Assembly: GCA_905182995.1 (NCBI GenBank)
Contig: CAJJDP010000071.1
Coordinates: 412,988-476,987, forward strand
Source of the DNA: Paramecium octaurelia
Taxonomy: Eukaryota > Ciliophora > Oligohymenophorea > Peniculida > Parameciidae
Length of the DNA: 64,000 bases
Direction: 5' to 3'
Numbering within the stretch: position 1 is the first letter of the stretch; every line of letters begins with the position of its first letter. The notes below the pieces were generated by a model, which saw nothing but the letters and a program-made list of their open reading frames with translations, made no database searches and was not told where the DNA came from. Shown here one piece after another: positions 36,644-51,064 of this stretch. Position numbers and translations under genes: made by a program.

Positions 36644-36844
36644 ATGAGTGCAAAGTTTAATAATGAAGTGAAATGTGTTTCTACTCCTGAGAAAATGACA
36701 AAACTATCAAATAATCAAAAAGCCCCTTAAAAAATATTGGGACCATCCAATAAAGTGAATGAATAGGAAATAAAAAACGTGAAGAGAAAACTCTTTACAG
36801 ATAAAGAAAATGAAGTGAATTTTATTACAAATTAATTTAATTGA
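36644..36844 (+). CDS. Small hydrophilic protein, 66 aa
   Basis: ATG 36644 (MSAKFNNEVKCVSTPEKMTK) to TGA 36844 is an intronless 66-residue frame using TAA and TAG as Gln. It is Lys/Asn/Glu-rich with KRKLFTDKENE, which resembles a basic cyclin-docking RxL motif, and TPEK, a minimal kinase site. No folded domain is visible. The next gene starts 13 bp later on the same strand. It may be a short regulatory peptide; function unknown. Confidence 0.5.
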
Positions 36845-36857
36845 ATAATTTAATTAT

Positions 36858-39800
36858 ATGCTTATCTTATTACTTTTAATTAAATAGTGTATTTAATAGG
36901 CAACCCATTACGGATTTTGGTTTCAATATTTACCTTTTTCTAATATAAAGGCATCAGGAGATTTTATTTTAAATGAAAAATCCACATTTACAGGGTAAAA
37001 TATTATGGCAAACTACAATTTTATTTCAGGAGCACGCTCAAGCAAATTTTACATATGGCTCTCTTTTAACTCAATAACTTTAAATATTACAGTGAGTGAT
37101 TCTGATACAATAACTAATTTGGCTTAAGATCCTACTAAGTTTGAAGGAATTTGGTATTATGTCTATCTTGAGAATCTATAAGATGGATCAAAGTTATATG
37201 TGAGAGGAAGCAAATTGCAGAGTGTGAAATTGACTACCAAGAATATCGTTCCTGTATTAAATTAATATGGAAAGGTAATAATAATATAATATGAATAATT
37301 AGGTTGGAAGTACGTTGAACTTCGATTATTTCCATGGAAAATATAGTGAAGTATAACAATTCACAAGAATACCATTTAATAACGATAATGAGTTTGATTA
37401 ATTTTTTATTGAAAATTTTAAAAGTCCTTAGTCTTACAACATAACTGTTGTTGATGTTTTTAATGGACTTAAATTATTAGGAGATGTATTTTACTCAACC
37501 AAATTTTCTATGCTAGGCTACAAATATCAAATTAGGTGTTGGGTAAAGGTTAACTATGAGAATGTAGCCGAAAGACAGAGATATTTATTAATGAGATTGA
37601 CTTTGAATGAAAATTATCGTAATGATAGTATTTTGGGAGATAGAGTATTATTAATGAGTTACATTTTGGATTCCACATCAACTAATTATAATGTTTTTAA
37701 TATGAGTGTTCTAGCATACCCCTATCCATATCCGTAATTGTCTCATCTCACAAAAACTGCAAACACTTTTGTAATTCAAAGTACAACAAATAGAGATAGA
37801 TTTTAGAGATGGCACTATATTTATTTTCAATATTTGGTTGACTAGACTTATGTAAAAGTACTCTTTCCAGGTGATTAAGAATTTATTTAGACCTTTAATG
37901 CTTTATAATTCCATAATCAATATGTTTATCTATATGTTGGAGCTGATAGTTTTTTTTATAAAAGTTATTTGGAAGGTAAGATTCAATTAGAAATTACTTA
38001 CAATTATGACGAAGAATTAGCATATTCAATGAGATGCCACTATTCCTGTCAAACTTGCGATGGACCAACTGAAAGTGATTGTCTCACATGTCCATAGAAT
38101 TCAGATAGACAATGGAAATTTGGATTTTGTACTTGTGAATTTGGATTTGTAGATTTAGATCTAACTCAAAAGTGCAGTAAAATGAATGAATTGTATCCCA
38201 TAATGAATCAAACCTATTAAAGCAACACATTTAAGTGTAAGTATGGAGAATTCCTAGTTGATGACAAATGTATTAATTGCCCAAGTTCAATTAATGATTT
38301 CTAAATAAATTGTGCAGATTGTTTACTCAATTCACAATCTTGGTATTAAAATCCTGTCTGTACGTTTGATTATAAAAGATATACCTTGACTTCAACTTAT
38401 ATAAAATATCTTAGGGAAGAAAGCCTCTAGGAAATATTTTTCGTGAATAGTTAATTGATGAACTTAGAATTATGCAAGGGATGTTTGGGATACTGCAATG
38501 ATGTAACAAAGATAACCTGCATTTAATTTAATCATTTGTACTTTAGCTGTAAAATTGGATATTTTGTTTAAGGAAACAGTTGTTAAAAATGTATAGAGAA
38601 TTGCAAGAATTGTAATAATGCATTTTCATGTACTAAATGCATTAAGTTGTATGAATTTGATGGTTCTACATGTAAGAAATGTCCGTTAAATTGTGCTATT
38701 TGTAATTCGACTATCAATTGTTTGACTTGCTAGCCTGGTTTTGCTCTATTTAAAGGTGCATGCTATGGTTGTGGAGCTCAATGCTCAATTTGTGAGTTCT
38801 ACTTTGATGAAGTCAAACAGAATCATATCAATAGATGCTTAAAATGCACAGATCCCAGTTTATATGAAATTTCTTATGATGCTCTCAAATGTTAAATTGT
38901 TTCTATAAAATACTGCCTTTTTGGGGCTTAATAATATCCTGGAACTGGTGATTTTCCTTTAACTACGATTGACTTATACTTTCAACCTATGTCAATTACC
39001 GCATCAATTATTCCTCTTTGTCCTAGATGCTCATCTGGATATACTTTTTCTTATATTTCATCTACATGTTATAAATCCTCATAAATATGTTAAGAGTCAG
39101 CATTCTATAATGGTACTTTTTATTGTTTAATTGGTGGAGAATTGGCAGTGTCACTTTTAGGTTGCGAGTAAAAATTATAAAATTGCTATGAGTGTGTTAA
39201 TTATCTCAATAAAATTATTTGCTTAAACTGTTTTCCTGGTTATTATGCAGATCATATTGTTGGAATGTGTATCTAATGTCCTAAACAGTGTTTCTCCTGT
39301 TCATAACAATTTAAAATAAATAAGAGTAATTGGAAAAAAGATATTAGACCATTTTTTGAACTTTTTGTTAATAAGAATGTGAATCATGACTACCTCACCT
39401 ATGTAGAATCGAGTAATCCAGATGACTTTGAAGTTATCTGTACTTCATGTCAACCAGGATATAAATTGTATAATGATATTTGTATAAATAAATGCCCATC
39501 GGATTGTTTAGAATGCGTGATTATCGATAATTAAAACATTTGCTCCAAATGCTCTTATTCAAGTAATGGATTAATGCTTAGTCTGTACAACAATTCCTGT
39601 TATTAATGCCATAGTTTATGTCAATTTTGTGTTCCAGCATCAAATATTGATATCACCCAATTCACAAATTAATGTTTATTACCTGAATTAGATGATGCTG
39701 TCTTTGATTCCAATATCTATTAATTCAGCAATTGTCCTGATGACTCAAATTGTTAGATGAGCATGTCTATTTCCTTGAATTTGATTTGCTCACAAGATTA

Positions 39801-42800
39801 ATCCACTTAAAATGTTTTCGATATTCCATATAACTAGGAATCAGATTTATCCTATGTTTTTTAATTGCTATATTCCAAAGGTCTATTCAATTACATGAAT
39901 GAATAAAATGTCTAAATATTGAACATCTACCTCACAATTTAAACCTGCAGTTTTCCTTAGAATTTAGTGATTTCTTAAGAATTCTCAGCGAATGTTTACA
40001 CTCTAAAGAAGGTTTCCTTATAAATTATGGGGTTGTCAGAGGATTCAACTGTTTACTTTTAAGGAGATATATATATCAAAGAATTTCATTCTTTATGGAT
40101 TAAAAATTTGTATATTGATTTCTAAGACACCTCTATCAGTTTCAATTTTAACTTAGATCATACAACCATAGGTTTTGAGAATTCAAATTTTTAGGGACAA
40201 GGCTCGTTCTATTTTGAATACTCAAACTTAGTATCTTTTTCTATGATCAATCTAAATTTAGATGGGTTTTAATTTACTAATTTAGAATCTTTACTTAAGG
40301 TAGAACCAATAAAATCAGTCACTATCTAAAATGTTAAGTTATCAAATTTAGTTTTGAAAAATTCCACTTTATTTTAGTTCTAGAATGTTGATGAATTAAT
40401 ATTGGATTCTATCACTATAGAATCAAACTACTTATTTAATTCCAAAATATTTTAATCTAATTAAATTAGCAAAATAGATAATTTCATAATAAAATGGACT
40501 TTATTGGAGTAATCTTATGCTTTTTAAGGTTTAGATTTTCATTTTGATAATATGTATGTTTTGATGAATTTATTCATTGATTACTCATATATAAGCCAAT
40601 CATCAATGTTATAATTACGCAATTCATAATTTGAAGGAAATTACATCACATAAAATAGCTATCTTATCCATGTAAGTCAAAAAACTGGATAAGCTGATAT
40701 TTTGATAGATCGAGTTTCATTTTCACTGAACTCTCTTTATTTTACTTCAAGTTTTCTCTACATCGAATCATCAACCCTAATTTAGATGACAAACATGGAG
40801 TTGTATCTGCTTCCAATAGAAAATGATGTCAATTATGCATTTCAAATTTTGTCTAATTCCTTCACTTTAAAAGATAGTTTAATTGAAATCAATAATTAAA
40901 TTAGTGCTATATTTGAAGCAACTGACTTGGATCTTTTTAGTTTTGAAAACATTACAGTTTACTAACAATATTATTTGGCTGGTTTATCATAGAACTTGGA
41001 TTGCATTTATTTATTAGATTCCAAAAAACCAATCATTAATCTATTAAACATCAAACGTGTCGAATTCTAAATGGTAAATTTTACTAATATTTTCACCTAT
41101 AACCAACCTGTGATTAAAATAGGGAGTACCGAACTCAATTTTCAGTGTTTGATCAACATTAATGACTCTATATTCTAAGATTCATTAATCATCAAATCCA
41201 CAAATAATATTACAGTGGCATTCATAGTGATAGAATCCAAGAATTACATTTCTATTAATCTCACAAATACCAATTTTATAAATACTATTTATAAAGAATA
41301 TATTGGTATAACTACTTATGGAACTTCAGCTAATAATCTGTATTTTTTAGTTCCTTAGGGATCTGTCCACTTCTATAATAATGTGTTTAAATCCAACTTA
41401 ATCATTGGCTCTTTGAACTCCAATATGTATATATAGTGCTAAAAATTATTCATAACAAAGTGTATTTTCCAGGAAATGAATGTAGTTAATTAACTATTTT
41501 ATTAAGTGCTTTCATTTAGATTTCAAGAGCTATTATACAAGGAGTAATTGGAACATAATTTTAAAGTTAAGAGTTATGGTGGAATAGCTTAAATCTAAGT
41601 GGAAGAGATCTAAATATCAAATAGCTTATTTGAAACTTATGTTGGATATAAAGGAGGATGTATGTACATAATAACCCTCAATAATGGAATCTTCTCTATT
41701 GTTAACTCAGAATTCAAGAATGGATAAGCTATTGTAGGGCAACTAGAAAGCTAAGGTGGATCCTTCTTCATAGATAGCAAAGGGTCTAAGCTGAACTTTC
41801 AACTCATCAATTGCACTATTCAAAATAGTTGGAGCTTTGATAAGGGAGGGTTTGCAATGTTAACTTTATCAGATTAAACCTCTATCTTATTCCAAAACGT
41901 GTCTATAAGTGATGCTCATTCATTGTAATCCTCAGTCATTTCAATAGAAATAAATGATTTTCTGTAAGAGTAATATACATTGTAAATTGAAGATTGTATC
42001 ATTTAAAATACAAAAACTGGGTATGAAGATTATATAAAATTACTCTAAATGAAAGATCTTATTTACATGTTCACGTTCGATACATATGATTCTGTGTTAA
42101 TAGAGACTAAAAAAGGAAAATTAAGGATAAAGAATTTAGTTGTGTAAAATATCATGGGATATGGTTTCATGACGCTTAAACAGAGTTATTCAGTCACTTT
42201 GGATACAGTATATTTATTAAGTTTTATTCTCCAGAAAAGACCATTGATCTTTTTTGATAGATCCTTAGGTCCAATAATTATAACTAATAGTCATTTTTAT
42301 GGTGTATATCAAAATTATACAAAGGTTATTTGTGTTTATTCTGAATTGCAATTAGAAGAGTTGAAGTATTAATGTACATATGAATTGTATACTTTATAAT
42401 CATAGTTTAGTAATTTTACAAAACAATGTGACTAGAATATCACCATTTCATATGATTACTAAACCTACAATATTTTTTAAATATTCCAAACACAATCTGA
42501 GATTTACATTAGTTCTGTAATTTTCTCGAATATATATTGTACTAATTGCAATATTTTTTATATTGAATCAAACAATCAGGTGATAATTTAACAAACTAAA
42601 TTCATTTCGAATATTGGCAACAGCTCTATTTTAAATGTTAAGAATATGAATTAAAATAGATTATTATTTACATATGCGGATGATTTAAAAACAAACATAG
42701 GTCAAATTTTAATAAAAAATACATAATTTATTAAGAATACAGGTTTATAAGGTGGTTGCATTTATGCCTCTGGGGTTTCTATTTCTTGTTATTCAGTTTT

Positions 42801-45363
42801 GTTCTAAAATAACTCAGCAAACGTTGGAGGAGCAATATATTTAAATTAAGGTACTTTAGAAATGACAGATTCTTAGATAATAAACAATGTTGCATAATCT
42901 GGAGCTGGAATATACTCTACTAATCCTCTGTCTATTTAAAAAGATAGAAGAAATATAATTGTGGATAATTAAGAAGGTGATGAGTATGGCGTTATGTAAT
43001 CTTAACCATCAAAATTGGCATTATCATTGAACTCTTAAAAAGTATTTGAAAATGAAATTCGTTTCAAAAATGAAACTTGTCTAATTGAGGCAGTCACGAG
43101 TTACATTATGTTACCAAATAATGTAGAAATTTAAAATTATCAAATATTGAATGAAAAATTTACTGAACATGGAATAGGAAATCAGCTATCCTATGTATCA
43201 TCTATTTAGGTCTATAAAAAATTAAATTACAAATTTAGATTTATCCCATTAAATGACTTTAATGAAAGATAATACCATTTGTAAGATTCTTAATGTAATG
43301 TCCGAAGTAGGCTAATATCAAAAAAAGATTAAAGCTTTACAACTGATTATTTATCAATTTAGAGTGTCTATTTCAATATGACTACTTAAGATTACAATTT
43401 TGATGATCTAAGAATACTAACTAATGAAGATTTGCAATTAGAAATACGATGTGATTCTATTAAAATCCCTATCTATGATAGTTTAAACTAACATATATTG
43501 TAGTTTCATGACAATTACTCGTTAATTATTAACGTAAACACATTTCCATGTTAAAGAGGTGAGATCTTGTCTAATTCAATGTGTGTCTAATGTGTAGCTT
43601 AAACATATTCTTTAAAAGAAAATAGTCTTAAGTGTACCTTAGGGGATCAAGAATTAATGGAAAGTATTATTCCATCAAATATTGAAATAAAACCTACTTA
43701 TTGGAGACCATATTTTGATAATGATGAAATCTCCAGATGCATCATAGGACCGGAGAAGTGTTTAGGTGGTTGGGCTGCAGGACCTGATTCATGTATACAA
43801 GGGAGTTTCGGAGCATTATGTGAAACTTGTGATATTTACAATATTAGAGGACAAGGATAATATTTCAAGTCAAATATGAATTGCTTTTAATGTTAGGATT
43901 CAAACCTTGCTTACTTGTCTTTATTAATTGTAGGTTTATGGACATTGATTTCAATGGTGATATCTGTAAATAGTTCTTTAGAAAATCTAAAGATGGAATT
44001 ACTGAGAACTATATTGAAAAGGGGAGGTTTAAAAGTATTTTCTGACACTCAAGAATCTAGTTCATTGTATAAGATGATGTTTCATTATTTGTAAATAATA
44101 TCTACTTTAACGACTTTCTAACTGTAATTTCCTAATTTGGTTAGTATTGCTATTAATAGTGCAGGCTCACAAACTAAATCACTTGAAAATTCAATTGATT
44201 GCTTTTTGATCTCGTATAATATGAATATTTTGCATTCCAGAATAATTTGGATCATTATTGCACCTCTTTTATATTTATGTTTCGTATTTTTCATATATGG
44301 TTTCATAATATCTATAAGAAAATAAAACTATAAAAAAGGTGTGTCAGCAATAATTTTATTTTAAACATTTGTCACTATGCAACCAAGTATGATTGGGGTT
44401 TTAATATCAATATTAGGATTTCGTAATATTTCAGGATATGATTGGGTAATTGGTGATGTTTCTTACAGATACGACAAGAATTTCTATTTTTCCTCACTTT
44501 TGGCATTTCCAAGTTTGTTTGGATTGGCTGTCATTATACCTTTTCTCATGTTTCTCGTGTTGCACAGAAATAGAAATTAACTAAATAAAATTAAACCAAC
44601 ATGGGGTTACTTATTTTCTGAATTTAATGAAAATGCCTACTTTTGGGAACTTGTAAGATTGGGAATGAAAAACCTTGTAATTATCATTATCACTCTATTT
44701 GATCAATATATTGTACTTAAAGCTACAATAGTATTTTTATTGATTCAAGCCTATTAATTGTTGACCAAATCATATTAACCATTTAAAACTAAGAATTTAA
44801 ATTAGATGGAAGATTTCGGATCGAAAGTCTTGGCTATAAGTATTGTTTTAGGAGCATCTTCATATTAAATGTTACAAACTGCATTGAGAAATTATATCTA
44901 CATATTCTATGTAATCATTTTAGAAGCTAATTGTGCATTTTTATATCATATATTTAGAAAAATATTGCAAGAATATATTGAGAAAAATCAAATTTTAATT
45001 AGCTAAATTAAAGGCTATTTAAAGGATAGATTCCCTCTCCTTTTAAGATTACCTTTATGTAAGAATATCTTTGTTTAAAAAAAAAAGAATTCATCTTCAA
45101 CCAAATTCAGGAAGGTTGCTCTAATACTCAAGGAATCTATTCAAACCTAAAGAAAAAAGAATTTTATGGATTTATAATAGGATGACTCTTTGATCGTGTT
45201 ATCAAGTCCTGATCAACTCTGGAGAAATAAAAAAAATAAAAATGAAATAAATTCTTCTGGATCAGTTATGCTACTTAGTGATCTTAAAGATTCAAAATTT
45301 CAAAGCAGAATGATATCAGATAGATATGGATTGTAAAAAAGTAGTGGGGGCCAAGTTATATGA
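36858..45363 (+). CDS. Giant cysteine-rich polytopic membrane protein, 2,825 aa
   Basis: ATG 36858 to TGA 45363 with a single 28-nt intron (near 37275) leaves 2,826 codons in frame. Order: signal peptide (MLILLLLIKQ), an extracellular beta-rich N-domain (about 25-390), furin/TNFR-like cysteine repeats with many C-x-x-C units (about 390-1000, e.g. CHYSCQTCDGPTESDCLTCP), a long beta-strand repeat region resembling a parallel beta-helix (about 1000-2200), a Cys cluster (CIQGSFGALCETCDIYNIRG), then about 7-9 membrane helices (SLLIVGLWTLISMVISV; IIWIIIAPLLYLCFVFFIYG; FPSLFGLAVIIPFLMFLVLH) and a basic tail. This architecture is a known expanded class of ciliate surface proteins with no assigned function; adhesion or chemosensing is a guess. 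Confidence 0.85.
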
Positions 45364-45394
45364 TTAATTATTATATTTAAACACACTATATTTT

Positions 45395-47700
45395 TCACGA
45401 AAATTACAAAGATCCAACTCGGTTGTAAGATTTCTTTATAGAATCATCTGAAATCAAATGGAATGTTTCCTTTAATGTCTTTATAAACACAGGTTTCACA
45501 ACCACATGAAGCATTCCAGCTAATTTACATTATTCTATAGATTCTGCATCTCCATGAGCAGTGCACCCTATTATAGGAAAATACGGTAAATTGCATTTGA
45601 TCATTTCTTGAACTAAAAATTTTGTTGCCTCTATACCACCCATAATTGGCATATCAAGATCCATGAACACAACATAAATTTCATTCTGTTTTGCAAATGC
45701 TAAGTTAATTGCTTATTAACCATCAAAAGCTTTAAAATAACTATTGAATCCTAGAGTTTTTAACATCAATATTAATGTATCATGATTGAATGGTTCATCA
45801 TCAACAATAAGAATTGAGTTTGCTTAATGAAATTAGGTTTAGGATAATAATTATATTTAATCCTCCTTCTTCTTTTATAACCATCTCCTTTATGATGGCA
45901 TGCTCATTTTCGTCACTAATGGAGTTTTGGCAAAGGGTTCATCGATTGAATCTTCTAAAATAGGAACACTTTATTCTTAACCTGAAAAAATCGATTTCTG
46001 TGAGATTTGATGATGAGTGTGTAGTTGCTTCAGACTTCTTTACTTTAAAATGTATCCTATTTTATATTATTCTTATGAGTTCTCTGCTGATCTATCTCGA
46101 TTGATATTGATCTTAAATTTATATACTATACCAGTATTCTTAGTTTAACATAACTCTAAAGAATAATTAGTGAATTAATTCACAGATTTTATCAGTTTGC
46201 TAGTTAATGATAGAGTAATTAACATTTCTTATTAATAATGCGGTTTCTTTTTAAAGGGCTTAAATTAATTTTGGCAAGAAATTAGATAGTTTATTTCATC
46301 TATTTCCTCTTAGGATAATTCTAATCCTGTATCAGATATTGAAAACGAAGCTTCTTCTACATCTTTATCAATTACTATATTTAAAGAAATACACCCGTTT
46401 TCAGTAGTATTTCTATATGTCAAATTTAATAGGTTGAAAAGTATCCTTTCAAGTTTTAGAACATCGGAATAAATGAAGATACTAAATTAGTTAATAGGTA
46501 ATATTACTTATCTAATTTAACATACCTCATTTCATTAATAGTAAATAAAAGGTGTATGCTCTTCATCTGACATTACTGCTAGATTAACTCTTGTAATGAA
46601 TACAATAGGGTTTTTAAATTGATCTTGCAAATCTACAAAGTATAGTTATCTTAATCAGAATTCAAATATTCAATTAGATCTTGAACTTAAAACAATTGCA
46701 ATTTAGAATTTATATAGGCAGGTTTAATGTAATTGTTTTGTATTTATACATCTACTTCTTGGTCGTAATAAGCCTAGGTTAAATGACCTAATACTGCATT
46801 TAAAGGAGTTTTCAACTTATGAGTAAAAATATTTGAAATGTCCTTTTTTAAATGCAAAAATTTCCCAAAAGATTTCCTCTAAAGTGTGGGATCAATTTTC
46901 ATAAAGAATAGTACAATAGAATCATTTTCAAATTTAGATTAGGTAACGCGATATTTAGTTTTAATTCTTGTCTGTTAATCAAGGATTGTTGCAGAATACC
47001 AATTAAAACCTAAGTTATCTAAGTTATCTGCAGTTTCCAAATAAGATAGGAAATCTTCAGTATTATTAAAACTTTTGGTTCTATTGAACGATTTTTAATT
47101 AGAGGGAGAACTGCTTAATTCTTGATCCATGTACACTTTAAAAAGATAAATGAATTGTTTATTGTTTGGATAATAGTCAAATTTTTTTGATTCATCTGTT
47201 TTTGGATAAGTAATGACTAATTTTTTATTTTTATTGAAAATTTTTAAAAAGCAATATTTTTTAATTTCATTCAGAAGCGTGTCCTCTATTAGTTTTAAAT
47301 TTTCATTATTATTTTTGTTTTAATAGAAGAAGTATAGCATATAACAGGAACATTAGAATATCTCGCTACCCATGCTCAATTTTTAAAAACCATCATATTG
47401 TAAGCTATAAATAATTACAAAAATAAGTAAGGATAGAAAGTAACAAATTGATTACATTGAATAATTTTTCTTGAAATTTGCATTAAGTAATTGAAACGAA
47501 GACCAAAGTTAGGCTGAACCATAAAAATAGGCTCTATATACAATAAAGCAAAATTAAATTGCTTGAGAGATGTAAAAGTTTCTGTTGTATTTAATAATAT
47601 TCAAATAGATGACTATCAATATTGTTTAAATTTTATACGTAGAGTAAAAAAGAGGAGGGTTCCGCTAATTACAATCAATATCATATTTTAGTATAGGCAT
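45395..47700 (-). CDS. Hybrid sensor histidine kinase with C-terminal receiver (first of tandem pair)
   Basis: ATG 47700 (MPILKYDIDCNQRNPPLFYS) to TGA 45395, about 750 residues after small introns. The N-terminus has several hydrophobic helices (ICYFLSLLIFVIIYSL). A cytosolic sensor region follows, then the HisKA H-box THKLKTPLNAVLGHL with the phosphorylated His. The ATPase domain is poorly conserved: the N-box reads NLLNLTYRN and the G1 box SDTGLELSQEEID. The C-terminal receiver is canonical: ILIVDDEPFNHDTLILML, VVFMDLDMPIMGG with the phospho-acceptor Asp, then Thr in GCTAH and Lys in VVVKPVF. It ends 31 bp from the giant surface-protein stop (convergent). ATP binding may be lost, leaving a phosphotransfer role. 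Confidence 0.82.
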
Positions 47701-47905
47701 CCTATAAAAATGTCATGTCCTATTTATGACATTTACAGCATAAATATTGAAATAAATTAAAAATACATGAACTAAATAAATATGTTAGGAGAGATAAAAA
47801 CTGTTTAATTCATATCGAAGATTAATTTATTAAAAATATTATATCAATATATCATCAGCTAATATATTAAGTTTCATAAGAAAGAAGATAAAATTAGTTT
47901 AAACT

Positions 47906-50425
47906 TCAATATTTCTCTAATGAATTTGACATTTGAAGACTACGATGATCCTACTATTAATGCTCTTCTCTAATCTAACGATAAGCTTCTTGTAAACTTT
48001 TTATAAAAACAGGTTTAGTGACCACATGTGCCATGCCAACATTCAAACATTTGATTTGTGTCTCGAAATCATCATGAGCAGTGCAACCTATAATTGGAAT
48101 ATAGTCTATTTTTCCTTCAGTCATCATTTTAATAAGTATTGAAGTAGCCTGCTAGATGAATAGAATATATTACTTGCAATCCTCCCATAATTGGCATGTC
48201 TAAATCCATAAATATAGTTTTGATTTATGAAGAATGTTATTAAACCTTATCAATACATTCCTATCCATTGAAAGAATATAGGAATTGTTTATGACCTAAT
48301 TTTTAAAGCATCAAAGTTAGAGTGTTATGATTAAATGGTTCATCATCCACTATTAAGATGAAACGGTTATCTTGATTATGATTATGATTCATTCCAGTTT
48401 GATTAACTTGATCAATAATGTTTGACAATTGTAGATCTCTTATTCCAGATAAAGTAGGTCTTTTTACTGGGTTGATTTGTTATTTGTTATCATGACATTA
48501 ATAGGTTTTTGATAATCTTGGCTTGACAGGTTTAGGTTCTTCTTCAATAGGTTCGATACATTCATCCTATTAATTTTTTGAAAAGATAGATCTTTAAGAA
48601 GAAGAATTAGATGATCGATTAATATGATTTTGTAATTTGATTGAGGATTGTTTAGATTATTTGATATAATTTGAGTATTTAATTTGTTCCAATGATCCTT
48701 CCTTAGATGTAGAATTTATGATAATAAAGAACTCGAAACTACAGCCACCTATTTATTTTTAATTTTTGACTTACAAGGAACAATTCTAGTCACTAAGCAT
48801 ATAAATCAATCTATTTGTGATCTGTAGTGTCAACCCAAATTTCGATTTGTTCTTAGAAGTTACATATTTATTAGTGATATTAAACTTATTTTATAATTAG
48901 GCTTGAGTATTTATTATGTTTATCTAATCTTCTGGTATTCCATCTCCATTATCATTTATTTTAACATGTAATTTATTATTTATCGAATCATATACTAAAT
49001 CTATTGTTAATTCGCCATTCAAAGGAGCATATCTATACGAATTGTTGATTAAATTAAATAAAACCCTTTCAAATTTTTGGCAGTCAGAATAAAGGTAATA
49101 TTAGCTATTGTTATAGTTGAACATTTTACCTTTCATGTGATTTCCAATCAGATCCATTTATCAGAAACTTAATGGCAATATTTTTCACTTTGCATTAGTA
49201 CTCAATGAATTCATATATTTGGCCTAAAGATTGTTGGAGATTAAATTTTGTTATTTATAATCCAATTTAATCTTACTCTGTGTTGAGATAATCAAGCAAA
49301 TCCTAAACTTAATATAATTATATTTTTGAATGTATGTAAGAGGGATGGATGTAAGATTGCAATACCGTTTTTTCTAAATTTCGATCATTTATGGCATTTG
49401 ATAAATATGCTAATGTTGCATTAAGGGATGTTTTTAATTTATGAGTAAAATTATTTGCCAATCTGGTTTTGAACTTTGCTATTGAATTGTGTTGTTTCCT
49501 CACAATTGCAGAATCAATTTTAATAAATGCTAAAATGTAGTATTTGTCAATCTCTGTGTTGATAATCACCTTGAACTTTTACTTTTTACCAGAATCCATC
49601 TCAATTTCAGAGGCAATGATTAAATTTTCCTCAGTTTAAGTTTATTAATTCTAAATAAAATTATTTATAAATTCTTTCAAATCCTTATAACTTTGGTATT
49701 TATTAGGACTGTCAATAACCGAGTCTCCAGATTCTTCCAATTGCATGTCGCTATTAAGAAAACTTTTAATTTTTAGTTCTTTATTTAATGAATTTGGGAT
49801 TAATTCAAAGTTTTCTGACTTATTTCTAGTGGTAAATATGATTTATCCGGATGAAGGTTTAACATTTCTCAACAACACATCAGGCGTTAAATCTTCTAAA
49901 TTTCTATTGAAGACTTTGATGTAGCTATTTTTCAACAATTATTTTATAATCACCTATTCCGCAACCGAGGCAATATCATTTTCTTTAACAAAACAATAAA
50001 ATTAATATATTATGATCATCGAAGCAGATGAAATCTAAAAGCCAAATGCCTTTGGTACAATCAAATCAAATTCTAAGACTTCTAGTACCAATTAGTAAAT
50101 TATTATGGGAAAAGAAGCAAGAAAATAGTAATTAGTTTTTTGAAATATGTTCATTACGTAATAAGCTTACCAAATAGATGAAGTTCCAAATAAAGTAATG
50201 TAGATTATATTATAAATAAACGAGAGGATGAGTTCAGAGTGAGATATTCGAAATTTGATCTTCAGTATTTGTTAAACTTGAATAATGATGTGACAATTTA
50301 CTTATCATAACAGTCAAAACAATCAAATAAATGATTGTGGGAATTCTAGATTGATTGAGTATGCAGTAAATTAGATCTTTTGAGCACAACCCCATTAGCA
50401 AATAGTTTGCGTAGTTTATAAACAT
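47906..50425 (-). CDS. Hybrid sensor histidine kinase with receiver (second of tandem pair)
   Basis: ATG 50425 (MFINYANYLLMGLCSKDLIY) to TGA 47906, about 800 residues. A 25-nt intron near 50285 and a 22-nt intron in the receiver are clear. There are five or six N-terminal membrane helices (IPTIIYLIVLTVMI; SELILSFIYNIIYITLFG; YYFLASFPIIIYQLVL), then a sensor region, the H-box FTHKLKTSLNATLAYL, and an ATPase with a well-formed N-box (VLFNLINNSYRYAPLNGE) and G1 box (INDNGDGIPEDQ). The receiver has RFILIVDDEPFNH, TIFMDLDMPIMGG, GCTAHDD and VVTKPVF. It appears catalytically competent, unlike its downstream paralogue. The frame extends in phase upstream to about 50480, so a slightly earlier start is possible. 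Confidence 0.85.
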
Positions 50426-51064
50426 CTGAAAATAGATAAATTAATAATTGTGAATATTGAATTGTATTTTACGAAATATCATACAAATCAAGTAAATGTA
50501 ATTAAATAAATTTACTCTTCTCACTTTTTTATTACTTTGCAAAATATATTTATGGAATTATCCTACCAATTCTTAATTTATAAATTGCCAAGTTGATTTC
50601 TAAGAATTGTGATAAATTTATAACAATCTTTGAATGCTTACTATAATTTTAAAGAGCAATTTTGAACTGCCATGTAAGACCTGAAAAATAGATGAAAATC
50701 CACTTAAGTTAAATAATTGATTAGATACGTTCATTGAAAATACAAATATCTCACAAACTCTTGCTTGTATAAATTAACAGATTTTCAATCTATTTCTAGA
50801 AATAGATGGGATGAAATGCTTTAATTATAAGACAATTATTTTAATCTTAATTAATAATTTTTATTAACAGTAAAGTGTATACTGATCAACTTGAATGGAT
50901 TATTGAGTCATAATAATTTCCTATTTATGTCATTCTTATAACCACATTAATTTATGAATCTTAAAGATATAATAAGGTGTTGAACTATGAAAGAACATTA
51001 CTACTAAAAATTTTTAATTTCATTAAAGATTTTTAATTTGAAAAGAAGTATTAACAGGATTATC
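50426..51064. other. Region with an unresolved plus-strand coding frame
   Basis: From about 50860 to 51230 the plus strand is open with coding character (QLEWIIESQQFPIYVILITT; KVLNYERTLLLKIFNFIKDF), and a possible first exon begins at ATG 50691. I could not connect them by a GT-AG intron, and the 3' part overlaps the minus-strand gene at 51065. It may be a real convergent gene or a relic. Confidence 0.3.
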
